NCBI GenBank assembly: GCA_009692005.1 | Contig: SHZZ01000004.1 | Location: 78,873 to 142,872 of the forward strand | Origin: Gemmataceae bacterium | GTDB taxonomy: Bacteria; Planctomycetota; Planctomycetia; Gemmatales; Gemmataceae | Length of the DNA stretch: 64,000 nucleotides | Direction of reading: 5' to 3' | Shown here: one piece after another, positions 18,301 through 27,506 of the stretch | How positions within the stretch are numbered: the stretch's first letter is position 1 | Layout of the letters: each line of letters begins with the position of its first letter | Position numbers and translations under genes: made by a program | Notes under the pieces: generated by a model | What the model was told of the DNA's origin: nothing | Seen by the model: the letters and a program-made list of their open reading frames with translations, nothing else | Database searches by the model: none

Positions 18301-19680
18301 GCGGTAGAAACCCGTGCGGAAGGAAAGCCGTTCCCCATTCACCACGCCTTCAAACCCGGAGTAACCGACCTGGCCATAAATCCAGTTGTCCAGCCCATGG
18401 ACCATGTTGCTAGGCCCGGCGTGGGTGTCGCGGGTTCCCCAGCCATCGAACAGCGTCTTTTTCTCATCCGCAATGTCGTCGCCGTTTGTGTCTTTCAGAA
18501 AAAGCGTGACCGGCGCCTGGTGCACGATGACTCCGCCGTTGGCGAATATCAGGCTGGTGGGGATGCTGAGCTTGTCGGCGAAGGTGGTGATCTTGTCGAT
18601 GGAACCATCGTGGTTGCTGTCCTCGCAGATGACGATTTTGTCCCGCCCTTGGCCTGGCGCCTTCATTTCATTGGGATAATCCACGGTTAAACTAACCCAC
18701 AGGCGGCCGCGCTCATCCCAATTCATGGCAATGGGTTTGCCTTCCAACCGAGGTTCGGAAATCACCGGCATAACCTTGAAGCCCGCGGGGGTGACGAAAT
18801 GTTTGATCGATTCTTCCATGGGCAGCGGCTTTTGCATCTTCTTGATGTTGTCTCCGGTTTTGCCCCACTGCGGACCGGCGGGGTAAAAAGGAACATCGGC
18901 TTCGGTATATTCAAAAGGCTTTAGATTCTGCGGGAGAGAAGTAATGCGCACGGGGTTTTGCCCAAACTCGCCGGCCTTGGCCGGGTCGTCGCCTACGGCC
19001 CAGCGCAGGCCCCGTTCCAGCAAGTTATGAAACCCGGGGTTGCCCCAGGTGTTGCTGTCGTGCCCCCAGGCGGTGTAGAAAACCCGGCCCTTTCCCTGCG
19101 TTCTCACCCAGGTCCATGGTTCCGCTGTCTTCCCTTCCTGGCGGACTTCCAGCACCGTCCGGTCCTTGGGGTTGTGTTTCGTGTGGATATAAGTCTCGTC
19201 GAAACTTTCAAACCCGCGGAATCCCCTGAGCACGGGATGCTCGGGCTGAGTTTGTTCAACGCGGAAAATGCCGGTCTTGTGTTTGGAAAACTGCGCCCCA
19301 ACCAAATCGATGTACTTCGGCGAATTCAAAAAACAGTAGCTCCCGCAGTGCAGGACGATCAACCCTTTGCCTTGCTCCACAAAGTCTAAAAGGGCCTGCT
19401 CGACTTGCGGCGATATTTTTTCCTGGTTGGCGTAAATCACCAGTCCCTGGTAGGAAGACAACACCTTGGCATTCAGGCTGGTCAATTGATCGGTGTAGGA
19501 AAGTAGGATCCCTCTTTTTTCCAAAAGACTGGCTACTTGCCTATGGCGGTCCTTGGGCTGGTGGCTCCCATTGTCGCCCAGGAAAAGAATCTTGAGCGGG
19601 GCATCCTCTGCCCCGGGAGCGGAACTAAAGGTTGCCAGGGCTGCCAAAGAAAAAAGCGCGGCGATTATTCCCCGAACCAT
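15343..19680 (-). CDS. ThuA-dehydrogenase-HEAT-cytochrome c fusion protein
   Basis: Protein of 1445 residues. After a signal peptide (about 1-25) comes a ThuA-like domain (about 28-240; ILFLGDNGSHQ, IVLHCGSYCF, RVFYTAWGHD), then a propeller dehydrogenase (about 290-680; NWDERGRLWV, IVICEDSNHDGSIDK), HEAT-like repeats (about 690-1100), a cytochrome c domain with CAKCH at 1134-1138, and about 190 further residues of beta-rich sequence without heme. ThuA proteins belong to trehalose and 3-keto-disaccharide metabolism, so a sugar substrate is likely. The ATG at 19680 has GGGAG six bases upstream. It lies 22 bp downstream of the Gfo/Idh/MocA gene, probably as one operon. Confidence 0.82.
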   Translation of the reverse strand: MVRGIIAALFSLAALATFSSAPGAEDAPLKILFLGDNGSHQPKDRHRQVASLLEKRGILLSYTDQLTSLNAKVLSSYQGLVIYANQEKISPQVEQALLDFVEQGKGLIVLHCGSYCFLNSPKYIDLVGAQFSKHKTGIFRVEQTQPEHPVLRGFRGFESFDETYIHTKHNPKDRTVLEVRQEGKTAEPWTWVRTQGKGRVFYTAWGHDSNTWGNPGFHNLLERGLRWAVGDDPAKAGEFGQNPVRITSLPQNLKPFEYTEADVPFYPAGPQWGKTGDNIKKMQKPLPMEESIKHFVTPAGFKVMPVISEPRLEGKPIAMNWDERGRLWVSLTVDYPNEMKAPGQGRDKIVICEDSNHDGSIDKITTFADKLSIPTSLIFANGGVIVHQAPVTLFLKDTNGDDIADEKKTLFDGWGTRDTHAGPSNMVHGLDNWIYGQVGYSGFEGVVNGERLSFRTGFYRFKPDGSRLEFLRNTNNNSWGVGISEEGFLFGSTANGCPSVHLPIPNRYYEKVRGWSSSVLEGIAGNAPMHPITKKVRQVDWHDHFTAAAGHALYTARNYPREYWNATAFVTEPTGHLVATFPITPDGASFRSKNGWNLLASDDEWCSPIMAEVGPNGNIWVIDWYNFIVQHNPTPQGFKTGKGNAYETELRDKKHGRIYQLAWSDAPEAKAHSLANAKAETLVNSLRHDNFFWRKQAQRLLVERQLKEAIPALIQLVEEKKTDGIGLSPGAMHALWTLQGLGALEGNGPALAAAQAALQHPSDAVRLNALKVLPATADSVLAILNSRSLFHNNPQVRLAALLALADMPAHAEAGKTLVQFLADEKVEKDRWLADAAVAAAASHDTAFLAQACEAKGAAQALLIQTIERVAEHHGRRAAEEVAGLLLQLHKADPAIQNAVVNSLAKGWPANQPLKGGKSLDEALETLFKKMPLSGRGRLAQLGKKWGNQALASQSKEILQRFLAVAADAKASDAERSEMARQALEFGAGDADTAAKIMQLITPQTGPDLAKAFLDSLALSEAIQTGKTLVEKMEELPPPLRLAAIKVLLGRAPWIPQLLDGLDQGKIRLSELSLEQKQALMAGSNTKLFGRVRAILARGGSLPDANREKVLVEYLPLAKEKGDAALGKIVFKNQCAKCHQHSGEGTKIGPDLTGMAAHPKQELLVHILDPNRDVEGNFRVYLLTTKSGKLLNGMLASETRSAVELIDIEAKKITILREDIDEIKVSNRSLMPEGFEKQATKADIANLLEFLSQRGKYLPLPLDKAATVVSTKGMFFGEESQVERLVFPDWGPKEFFGVPFLLVDPLGDRKANAVLLHSPRGKIPPSMPKNIRLPVHGPAKAIHLLSGISGWGYPALPKGSVSLIVRFHYEDGTKEDHELKNGVEFADYIRRVDVPGSQFALALRGQQIRYLKVEPARPNKVIKEVEFLKGPDESAPVIMAVTAESP

Positions 19681-19702
19681 GGACTTCTCCCAAAAGTGAC
19701 AA

Positions 19703-20824
<1,122 letters not shown>

Positions 20825-21099
20825 GCGTTTTTCCGTCATTTGGATAGGATGGTGGCTGCCCATCGGCCTGGGCTAATTTTAGATAGGCAAGGGATGGAAA
20901 ACCAGCAGCGCCTGGGTTATTCATCCTTTTTCAACAAGTATGAAAATAATTCCTTGAATTCACCCCGAATCTCTATTATTCTCAATCGCCATAGAGCATC
21001 CTTTGGCCCGGTGGCGGGAAACGGGCGTTTTAATATCCTGATAGCGGCGGCCAGACTTGCCGCCTTCCTACCTGGGTTTCTTTTTCACGGAGTTTTTTC

Positions 21100-21846
21100 A
21101 TGCGCATACTTTCCTTGGCGGTTTGCCTTTGTTTCACCACCCTTGGCTTGGGCCTCCCCGACGATGGCTTCAAGTCCATTTTCAACGGCAAAAACCTCGA
21201 CGGCTGGGATGGCAACCCAAAGCTGTGGAGCGTTGAAGACGGCGCCATCACGGGAAAAACCGGCAACGAACCGCACAACAAACTCAAGCACAACACCTTT
21301 CTGGTTTGGAAGGGCGGCGAGGTTTCCAACTTCAACTTTCGCTGCAAGTTCAAAATCGATGGCGGGAACTCTGGCATTCAATACCGCAGCAAGGAATTCC
21401 CCAAGGGCGAGTTCGGCCCTATCGTCGGCGGGTACCAGGCAGACTTCGAGGCGGGCAAAACCTACTCCGGCATCCTTTACGATGAACGCGGCGTGGCGGG
21501 CGGCCGCGGTGTCATGTGCCAACGCGGCGAAAAGGTCCGCTGGACAAGTGATAACAAGAAAGAAATCACTGGCAAAACCAAACTCACTTCCGAGCAAATT
21601 CAAGAATCAATCAAAAAAGACGGTTGGAACACCTACGAGATCATTGCCGACGGTGTGAAACTGATTCACAAGGTCAACGGCAATGTCTCGGCAGAAATCT
21701 TGGATGAGTCCCCCAAGGCCTTGACCAAGGGCATTTTGGCTCTGCAAATCCATGTCGGCCCGGTCATGACTGTTCAATTCAAAGATCTGGAGTTGAAAAC
21801 TCTTGGCGCCCAGGCGACCCCGCCTGAAAAAAAAAAGGTGAACTAA
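21100..21846 (+). CDS. DUF1080 (3-keto-disaccharide hydrolase) protein
   Basis: Protein of 248 residues with a signal peptide (about 1-18) and one DUF1080 concanavalin-like domain: FKSIFNGKNLDGWDGN, WSVEDGAITG, NFNFRCKFKID, NSGIQYRS and GGYQADF. Members of this family cleave or eliminate 3-keto-glycosides. The last codons are Glu, Lys, Lys, Lys, Val, Asn, stop, written on a ten-A tract. The large dehydrogenase downstream is open in the -1 frame through this tract, so this 248-residue form may be only the unshifted product (see frameshift site). No strong Shine-Dalgarno is seen before the ATG. Confidence 0.82.
   Translation: MRILSLAVCLCFTTLGLGLPDDGFKSIFNGKNLDGWDGNPKLWSVEDGAITGKTGNEPHNKLKHNTFLVWKGGEVSNFNFRCKFKIDGGNSGIQYRSKEFPKGEFGPIVGGYQADFEAGKTYSGILYDERGVAGGRGVMCQRGEKVRWTSDNKKEITGKTKLTSEQIQESIKKDGWNTYEIIADGVKLIHKVNGNVSAEILDESPKALTKGILALQIHVGPVMTVQFKDLELKTLGAQATPPEKKKVN
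21827..21837 (+). promoter_or_regulatory. Putative -1 frameshift/slippage site (A10 tract, A AAA AAG)
   Basis: Ten consecutive A (21827-21836) followed by G. In the DUF1080 frame the heptamer A AAA AAG (21831-21837) is correctly phased for a dnaX-type -1 slip, two sense codons before the stop TAA (21844-21846). In the -1 frame no stop occurs from the tract to 24353. A five-bp stem with a four-base loop (GGGTC/GACCC, 21867-21880) lies about 29 bases downstream, further than the usual stimulator distance. The long A tract would also permit RNA polymerase slippage. A sequencing error in the homopolymer cannot be excluded. Confidence 0.55.
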
Positions 21847-21887
21847 AGAAAAAAGGGCGCAACAACGGGTCGGATGACCCCAAGCTG

Positions 21888-24353
21888 GTGGGGAAGGAAC
21901 CCCCGGCGACCGACCCAGCCAAGATCAAAACCCCAAAAGGGTTTAAAGTTGAGTTACTTCACTCGGTTCCCGCAGCCATGGAAGGTTCCTGGGTGAACCT
22001 TTGCGCCGACCTCAAGGGCCGGTTAATCGTCTCCGATCAGTACGGCTCGCTTTACCGGGTTACCCCTTCGCCCGTGGGCAATTCCAAAATCCCGACCAAA
22101 GTGGAGAAAATCCCCGCCGACATTGGCGAAGCCCAGGGCCTGCTATGGGCCTTCGACAGCCTTTATGTCGTTGTCAACAAAGGTGGGAAATATGACCACG
22201 GTTTCTACCGCGTCCGCGACACCAATGGCGACGACCAGCTTGATGAAGTGACGCAATTACAAAAGTTTACCGCCGGGGGCGAGCATGGACCGCATGCGGT
22301 GCTGCTGGCGCCGGATGGCAAAAACCTGATCGTGGTGATCGGCAACCAAACCAAAAGGGTGGATTACAAAACCACTCGGGTGCCTCCTCGCTGGGGCGAA
22401 GATCACCTGCTGCCCCGCATGCCCGATGGCCGCGGGTTCATGGCCGGGGTGCTTGGGCCGGGGGGAACTATCTATAAGGTTGATCCCGATGGAAAGAATT
22501 GGGAAATCCTGGGCGTGGGGTTCCGCAATGAATTCGATGCGGCTTTCAACCGCCAGGGCGAGCTATTCACCTACGACGCCGACATGGAATGGGACTTCAA
22601 CACTCCGTGGTACCGCCCGACCAGGGTCTGTCATGTGACCAGCGGGGCGGAATTCGGCTGGCGCAACGGCGCGGGCAAGTGGCCCTCCTACTATCCCGAC
22701 AGCCTTCCCGGCGTGGTTGATATCGGGCCGGGTTCACCCACGGGTGTAAGCTTTGGCTACGGGGCAAAGTTTCCCGCCAAGTACCAGAACGCCTTTTTCA
22801 TCTGCGACTGGAGCTATGGCAAAATGTACGCCACTCACCTAATCCCCACCGGCAGCACTTACAAAGCCGAGGTGGAGGAATTCGTCTCCGGGTCCCCATT
22901 GCCCCTGACCGATGTCATCATCAATCCCACTGATGGCGCCATGTATTTCACCATCGGTGGAAGAAAAACCAAGTCCGGGCTCTACCGGGTGACTTACCAA
23001 GGGGAAGAATCGACGGGGCCCTCGCGGCCAGACACCCGTGGAGAGGAAGACCGGGCCGTTAGAAAACGGCTGGAAAGTTTCCACGCGCCAGGGAAGCCCG
23101 AGGCGGTCGCCATTGCCTGGCCGCAACTAGGCAGCCCCGACCGTTTTATCCGTTTCGCAGCTCGCGTGGCCCTGGAACACCAGGACCCTTCCCTATGGCA
23201 AGATAAGGCGCTTGGTGAAAAAGACCCGCGGAAAGCCATCTACGCTTTGCTCGGCTTGATTCGGGCCACGGCATCAGATCCGCAGCACCAAATTCAGGAG
23301 GTGAACCAAGAGTTGAAGGGAAAAATCTTGTCAGCATTGCTGGCATTGGATTTTTCCAAACTCGGCGATGAGGACCAACTCGACTACCTGCGGACCCTCT
23401 CGATCGCTTTCGTGCGCATGGGCGCGCCGGAAGAAAAGGACGGCCTGGCTCTCGCCAAAAAGCTCGATGCGGCGCTTCCCGGAAAAAACAAAACGGTGAA
23501 CTCCGATATTTTGCAGGTTCTGGTCTATTTGCAATATCCCAGCGCAGCGGCCAAGGGGATAGCGCTCCTTGGCCTCGCGGCGACGCAGGAAGACCAGATG
23601 GAAGTGGCCCGTGCACTGCGCATGTTGCGCGCCGGTTGGACCGCACCATTGAAAAAGGAGTACTTCTCCTGGTTCAACAAAGCCACGGGGTACAAGGGTG
23701 GCATGAGCTTCACCAATTTCATTGAGAACATTAAGCGGGATGGCCTGGCCATGCTCATGGATCATGACAAGGTCGAACTCAAAGAGATTCTTGAGTTCAA
23801 GCCGGTGGCGACGGCGACGGCGCTGCCTGCGGTGAAGCGGGATTTCGTCAAGCAGTGGAAAATGGACGACCTGGTTGGAAAGCTTGAAAGCGGCTTGAAG
23901 AAGGGGCGCAACTTTGAAAAAGGCCAACGCCTTTTTGCAGAAGCCCGATGCATTGCCTGCCACCGCTATGGGAACGATGGGGGCGCCCTGGGCCCAGACC
24001 TGACCGGCGTGGCCGGGCGTTTTAGCCCCCGCGATTTGCTCGAATCGACACTCGACCCCAATAAAGTAATCTCGGACCAATATGCCGGTGTCGTCATCGC
24101 CACCGATGATGGCAAGCTGGTTGCGGGAAGGATTATCAACCTGTCTGGGAACAACATCATGGTTAACACCGATATGTTCAACCCGGCGGCGGTCACCAAT
24201 GTCGATCACCGCAAGGTGGAGTCGATCAACATTTCCAAGGTGTCGATGATGCCGGCGGGGCTGGCCGACACTTTGAAGGAAGAGGAAATCCTGGATTTGC
24301 TGGCATTTATGCTTTCCCGCGGAGACAATAAAAGCCCCATGTTTGCCAAATGA
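21888..24353 (+). CDS. Dehydrogenase-cytochrome c protein, probably fused in -1 frame to DUF1080
   Basis: From a GTG at 21888 the frame gives 821 residues: a propeller dehydrogenase (about 10-390; RVRDTNGDDQLDEVTQL, TYDADMEWDFNTPWYRP), a helical region and a cytochrome c domain with CIACH at 688-692. It has no signal peptide, although a c-type heme protein must be exported, and no Shine-Dalgarno before the GTG. The frame continues upstream without a stop through a Lys/Gly/Asn/Asp linker into the A10 tract of the DUF1080 gene. A -1 shift there would give a protein of about 1084 residues. It is closely related to the gene at 30290-33370, which has a different N-terminal sugar-binding-like domain in the same place. 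Confidence 0.8.
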   Translation: MGKEPPATDPAKIKTPKGFKVELLHSVPAAMEGSWVNLCADLKGRLIVSDQYGSLYRVTPSPVGNSKIPTKVEKIPADIGEAQGLLWAFDSLYVVVNKGGKYDHGFYRVRDTNGDDQLDEVTQLQKFTAGGEHGPHAVLLAPDGKNLIVVIGNQTKRVDYKTTRVPPRWGEDHLLPRMPDGRGFMAGVLGPGGTIYKVDPDGKNWEILGVGFRNEFDAAFNRQGELFTYDADMEWDFNTPWYRPTRVCHVTSGAEFGWRNGAGKWPSYYPDSLPGVVDIGPGSPTGVSFGYGAKFPAKYQNAFFICDWSYGKMYATHLIPTGSTYKAEVEEFVSGSPLPLTDVIINPTDGAMYFTIGGRKTKSGLYRVTYQGEESTGPSRPDTRGEEDRAVRKRLESFHAPGKPEAVAIAWPQLGSPDRFIRFAARVALEHQDPSLWQDKALGEKDPRKAIYALLGLIRATASDPQHQIQEVNQELKGKILSALLALDFSKLGDEDQLDYLRTLSIAFVRMGAPEEKDGLALAKKLDAALPGKNKTVNSDILQVLVYLQYPSAAAKGIALLGLAATQEDQMEVARALRMLRAGWTAPLKKEYFSWFNKATGYKGGMSFTNFIENIKRDGLAMLMDHDKVELKEILEFKPVATATALPAVKRDFVKQWKMDDLVGKLESGLKKGRNFEKGQRLFAEARCIACHRYGNDGGALGPDLTGVAGRFSPRDLLESTLDPNKVISDQYAGVVIATDDGKLVAGRIINLSGNNIMVNTDMFNPAAVTNVDHRKVESINISKVSMMPAGLADTLKEEEILDLLAFMLSRGDNKSPMFAK

Positions 24354-24361
24354 GGTGTGCC

Positions 24362-27300
24362 ATGATGCGCTGGGTGCTTCCCGGGATTTTTGCGGCAGCG
24401 GTTTGGACCTTTCATCTGCAGAGCGGCGCCGAGCCGCCCAAGGAGAAAACCCTGCCCAAGGGCTTCCAGGAAGTTTCCCTCAATGGCCATCGCTTTCAAT
24501 TGCCCCTGGGCTTCTCAATTGAATTGGCCGCCTCTTCACCCCTGATTGAACGCCCCATCACCGCTGCCCTGGATGACAAGGGGCGTCTTTATGTCACCGA
24601 TTCCTCCGGTTCCAACGAGAAGGTCGCCATCCAACTGGAGAAAAAACCGCACCGGGTGGTGAGGCTGGAAGACCGCGATGGCGACGGACGCTATGACCAT
24701 TCCACTGTCTTTGCCGAGCAGATGATGTTTCCTGAAGGGTCGCTGTGGTTCCAGGGGTCGCTTTATGTTGCCGCCCCGCCAAGCATCTGGAAATTGACCG
24801 ACACGAATGACGATGGCGTCGCCGATGAACGGATCGAGTGGTTCAAGGGAAAAACGCTGACCGGTTGCGCCAACGACCTTCACGGCCCGTATGAGGGCCC
24901 CGACGGGTGGATCTACTGGTGCAAGGGCGCCTTCGCCTTGCAGGAGCATCCTCGCGAGGGGAAGTCGCCTTTTACCACCAGGGCTTCGCACATCTTTCGC
25001 TGCCGGCCGGATGGCACCGGACTGGAAGCGGTAATGACGGGCGGGATGGACAATCCGGTCGATACGGTTTTCACCCCTGGCGGCGAGCGCATCTTCACCA
25101 CCACTTTTTTTCAACACCCGGGCAACGGCCTTCGCGATGGCTTGATTCACGCGGCCTACGGAGGGGTATATGGCAAAGTGCACGAAGTATTGGACAATCA
25201 CCCGTGGACCAGCCCGGAAGTGATGCCAGTCCTTTCGCACATGGGCGCCGCCGCCCCAAGCGGACTTGTCGCCTATGAAGGTAGTTCCTTTGGCCGGGAT
25301 TTTTCAGGCAACCTCTTTGCTTGCCAGTTCAACATGCGGAAAATCTCCCGCCATGAACTCAAGGAACAAGGGGGGACCTTTACCTCGGCCGATTCCGACT
25401 TTCTTGTTTCCGATCATGTCGATTTCCACCCCACCGACATAATTGAAGACGCGGACGGCAGTTTGCTGGTGATGGACACTGGCGGCTGGTACAAACTCTG
25501 CTGCCCGACTTCGCAGTTGGTTAAGCCGGATGTCAAGGGGGCGATCTACCGGGTGAGAAAAACCGGCGCTGCCCGTTTGGCCGACCCCTGGGGCCTGAAA
25601 ATCCCCTGGACAAAATCGACTGTAGGAGACCTGGCCGATTTGCTAGATGACTCCCGTCCGGCGGTGTGCCACAAGGCCATGCAAACCCTGGCGAAAGGTG
25701 GCGCCAAGGCGATTGACGAAATTTCCTCCACCTGCCCCAGGGCCAACTCCGGCCTCAAGAGGCTGAACGCCGTTTGGGCCCTGACCCGAATTGAGGGGCC
25801 CGAGGCGCGAGAAGCGGTGCGGAAATTCCTAAACGATATCGACGCCCCGGTGCAAAGAGCGGCGTTGAATTCGATTTCGCTTCACAGGGACCGTTTAGCC
25901 GCGCCGGCCTTGCGCGATCTTTTATCCCGAGCCAAAGGGATCAACCTTCGGCTGGCCATCGAATCTCTCGGCCGGGTCGGCTATGCGGGCGCGGTACCGG
26001 AATTGCTAAAAACAGCCGCGACGGGATTAGACCGCTTTCAAGAGCACGCCATCACTTATGCGCTGTATGAAATCGGCGCTGGCGAGGCCACGGCCAAAGG
26101 GCTGCAATCGCCTTCTAGCGCGGTGCGCAAGGCCGCACTGGTTTCGCTGGAATTAATGGGTTTCAACGGTTTGAAACCCGAGTGGGTCACGAAGGAGCTA
26201 GGAGCCGAGGATCCGGGGTTGAGGAATACCGCTTGGTGGCTGGTGGGAAAGCATCCGCAATGGGGCGACACTTTTGCCAAGGAGATCCAGGCGCCGTTGT
26301 TTCGCGAAGCCCCTGACCCGGCCCGGGCTGCGGATTGGGTGAAACGCCTGTCCTCGCTTCACAAATCGCCATTGATCGGCAGTCTCATTGCCAGCCTGGT
26401 CAAGGACGAAAGTGTCCCCAAAGAGGTGAAATTGATCGGCCTGAAGGCGATGGCCGCCGCAGGCCCGAGAGAGTTTCCCATTTCATGGATCGAGGCTTTG
26501 ACCTCGGCCTTGGACAACAAGGATGCCCAGGTGCTTGGAGAAGGCCTTCGCGTGGTCCGCCTGGCCAAGATGAAACCCGAAGCAGCGGTACGCCTCATTC
26601 CCAAGCTGCTGGCCATTGGTGAGAACAAAAGTCAAACGCGGGAACTTCGCTTGAACGCCCTGGCTGGTATCCCAGGCGGCCTGGGCTTGGTTACCTCCGA
26701 GCAATTGGCCTTGCTCATCGAAGCCCTGGATCCAACCCAGCCGGTGCCCAACCGCCTGGCCGCCGCCGAGACGATTTCCAAAAGCAAATTCACCCCGCAG
26801 CAGTTGGTCGTCCTGGGAAAAGCACTGGGGAAAACCAGCGCCATGGAAGCCGACCGAGTCCTGGATGCCTTTGCGCAATCGCGTGACCCACTGGCGGGCA
26901 AGGCTCTGGTGGAAGGATTGTTGCAATCGCCGGCACGGTTTTCCTTACGGTTGGAAACTTTAAAACAGCGCCTGGGCCAATTTGGCCCTGAGGTGGAGAA
27001 AAAAGCTCAGGAGCTTTATTCGTCGATCGAAATTCATTCGCAAGCGCAGATTAAAAAGCTGGAAGAAGTGCTGCCCTTGGTTGCCAGCGGAGATATCCGC
27101 CGTGGCCAACTCGTCTTCAAAAGCGCCAAGACCTCCTGTCTGGCTTGCCATGCCATTGGCTACTTGGGAGGAAAAACGGGACCCGATCTGACTCGCATCG
27201 GCCAGATTCGCACGGAAAGGGATTTGCTGGAATCGATCCTTTTCCCCAGCGCCAGCTTCGTTCGCAGTTATGAACCGGTCAAGATTGCCCTGGCAAATGG

Positions 27301-27505
27301 GAAGGTCTTGCAAGGGTTGGTCCGCTCGGAAACGGCAACGGAACTGGTGATTCAAACCGGGCCCGACCAGGAATCGAGAATCTCGCGTCAGGAGATTGAA
27401 GTGATGGAGCCCAGCACGGTTTCTGTCATGCCTGCGGGATTGGATAACCAACTTACTTCACAGGAATTGGCCGACCTGGTCGCTTTTCTGAAGGCGTGCA
27501 AATGA
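24362..27505 (+). CDS. Secreted membrane-bound-dehydrogenase/HEAT/cytochrome c protein
   Basis: About 1047 residues. Signal peptide at about 1-22, a propeller domain (about 45-410; DDKGRLYVTDSSGSN, RDGDGRYDHSTVFAE, KLTDTNDDGVADERIEW), a long HEAT-repeat region (about 420-890) and a cytochrome c domain with CLACH at 926-930 and a SVMPAGLD Met-ligand candidate. An ATG at 24350 overlaps the previous stop (ATGA). I prefer the ATG at 24362 because GAGGTG stands just before it and the next codons form the signal peptide. It is probably cotranscribed with the DUF1080/dehydrogenase gene. Substrate unknown; a carbohydrate is suggested by the context. Confidence 0.82.
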   Translation: MMRWVLPGIFAAAVWTFHLQSGAEPPKEKTLPKGFQEVSLNGHRFQLPLGFSIELAASSPLIERPITAALDDKGRLYVTDSSGSNEKVAIQLEKKPHRVVRLEDRDGDGRYDHSTVFAEQMMFPEGSLWFQGSLYVAAPPSIWKLTDTNDDGVADERIEWFKGKTLTGCANDLHGPYEGPDGWIYWCKGAFALQEHPREGKSPFTTRASHIFRCRPDGTGLEAVMTGGMDNPVDTVFTPGGERIFTTTFFQHPGNGLRDGLIHAAYGGVYGKVHEVLDNHPWTSPEVMPVLSHMGAAAPSGLVAYEGSSFGRDFSGNLFACQFNMRKISRHELKEQGGTFTSADSDFLVSDHVDFHPTDIIEDADGSLLVMDTGGWYKLCCPTSQLVKPDVKGAIYRVRKTGAARLADPWGLKIPWTKSTVGDLADLLDDSRPAVCHKAMQTLAKGGAKAIDEISSTCPRANSGLKRLNAVWALTRIEGPEAREAVRKFLNDIDAPVQRAALNSISLHRDRLAAPALRDLLSRAKGINLRLAIESLGRVGYAGAVPELLKTAATGLDRFQEHAITYALYEIGAGEATAKGLQSPSSAVRKAALVSLELMGFNGLKPEWVTKELGAEDPGLRNTAWWLVGKHPQWGDTFAKEIQAPLFREAPDPARAADWVKRLSSLHKSPLIGSLIASLVKDESVPKEVKLIGLKAMAAAGPREFPISWIEALTSALDNKDAQVLGEGLRVVRLAKMKPEAAVRLIPKLLAIGENKSQTRELRLNALAGIPGGLGLVTSEQLALLIEALDPTQPVPNRLAAAETISKSKFTPQQLVVLGKALGKTSAMEADRVLDAFAQSRDPLAGKALVEGLLQSPARFSLRLETLKQRLGQFGPEVEKKAQELYSSIEIHSQAQIKKLEEVLPLVASGDIRRGQLVFKSAKTSCLACHAIGYLGGKTGPDLTRIGQIRTERDLLESILFPSASFVRSYEPVKIALANGKVLQGLVRSETATELVIQTGPDQESRISRQEIEVMEPSTVSVMPAGLDNQLTSQELADLVAFLKACK

Positions 27506-27506
27506 C

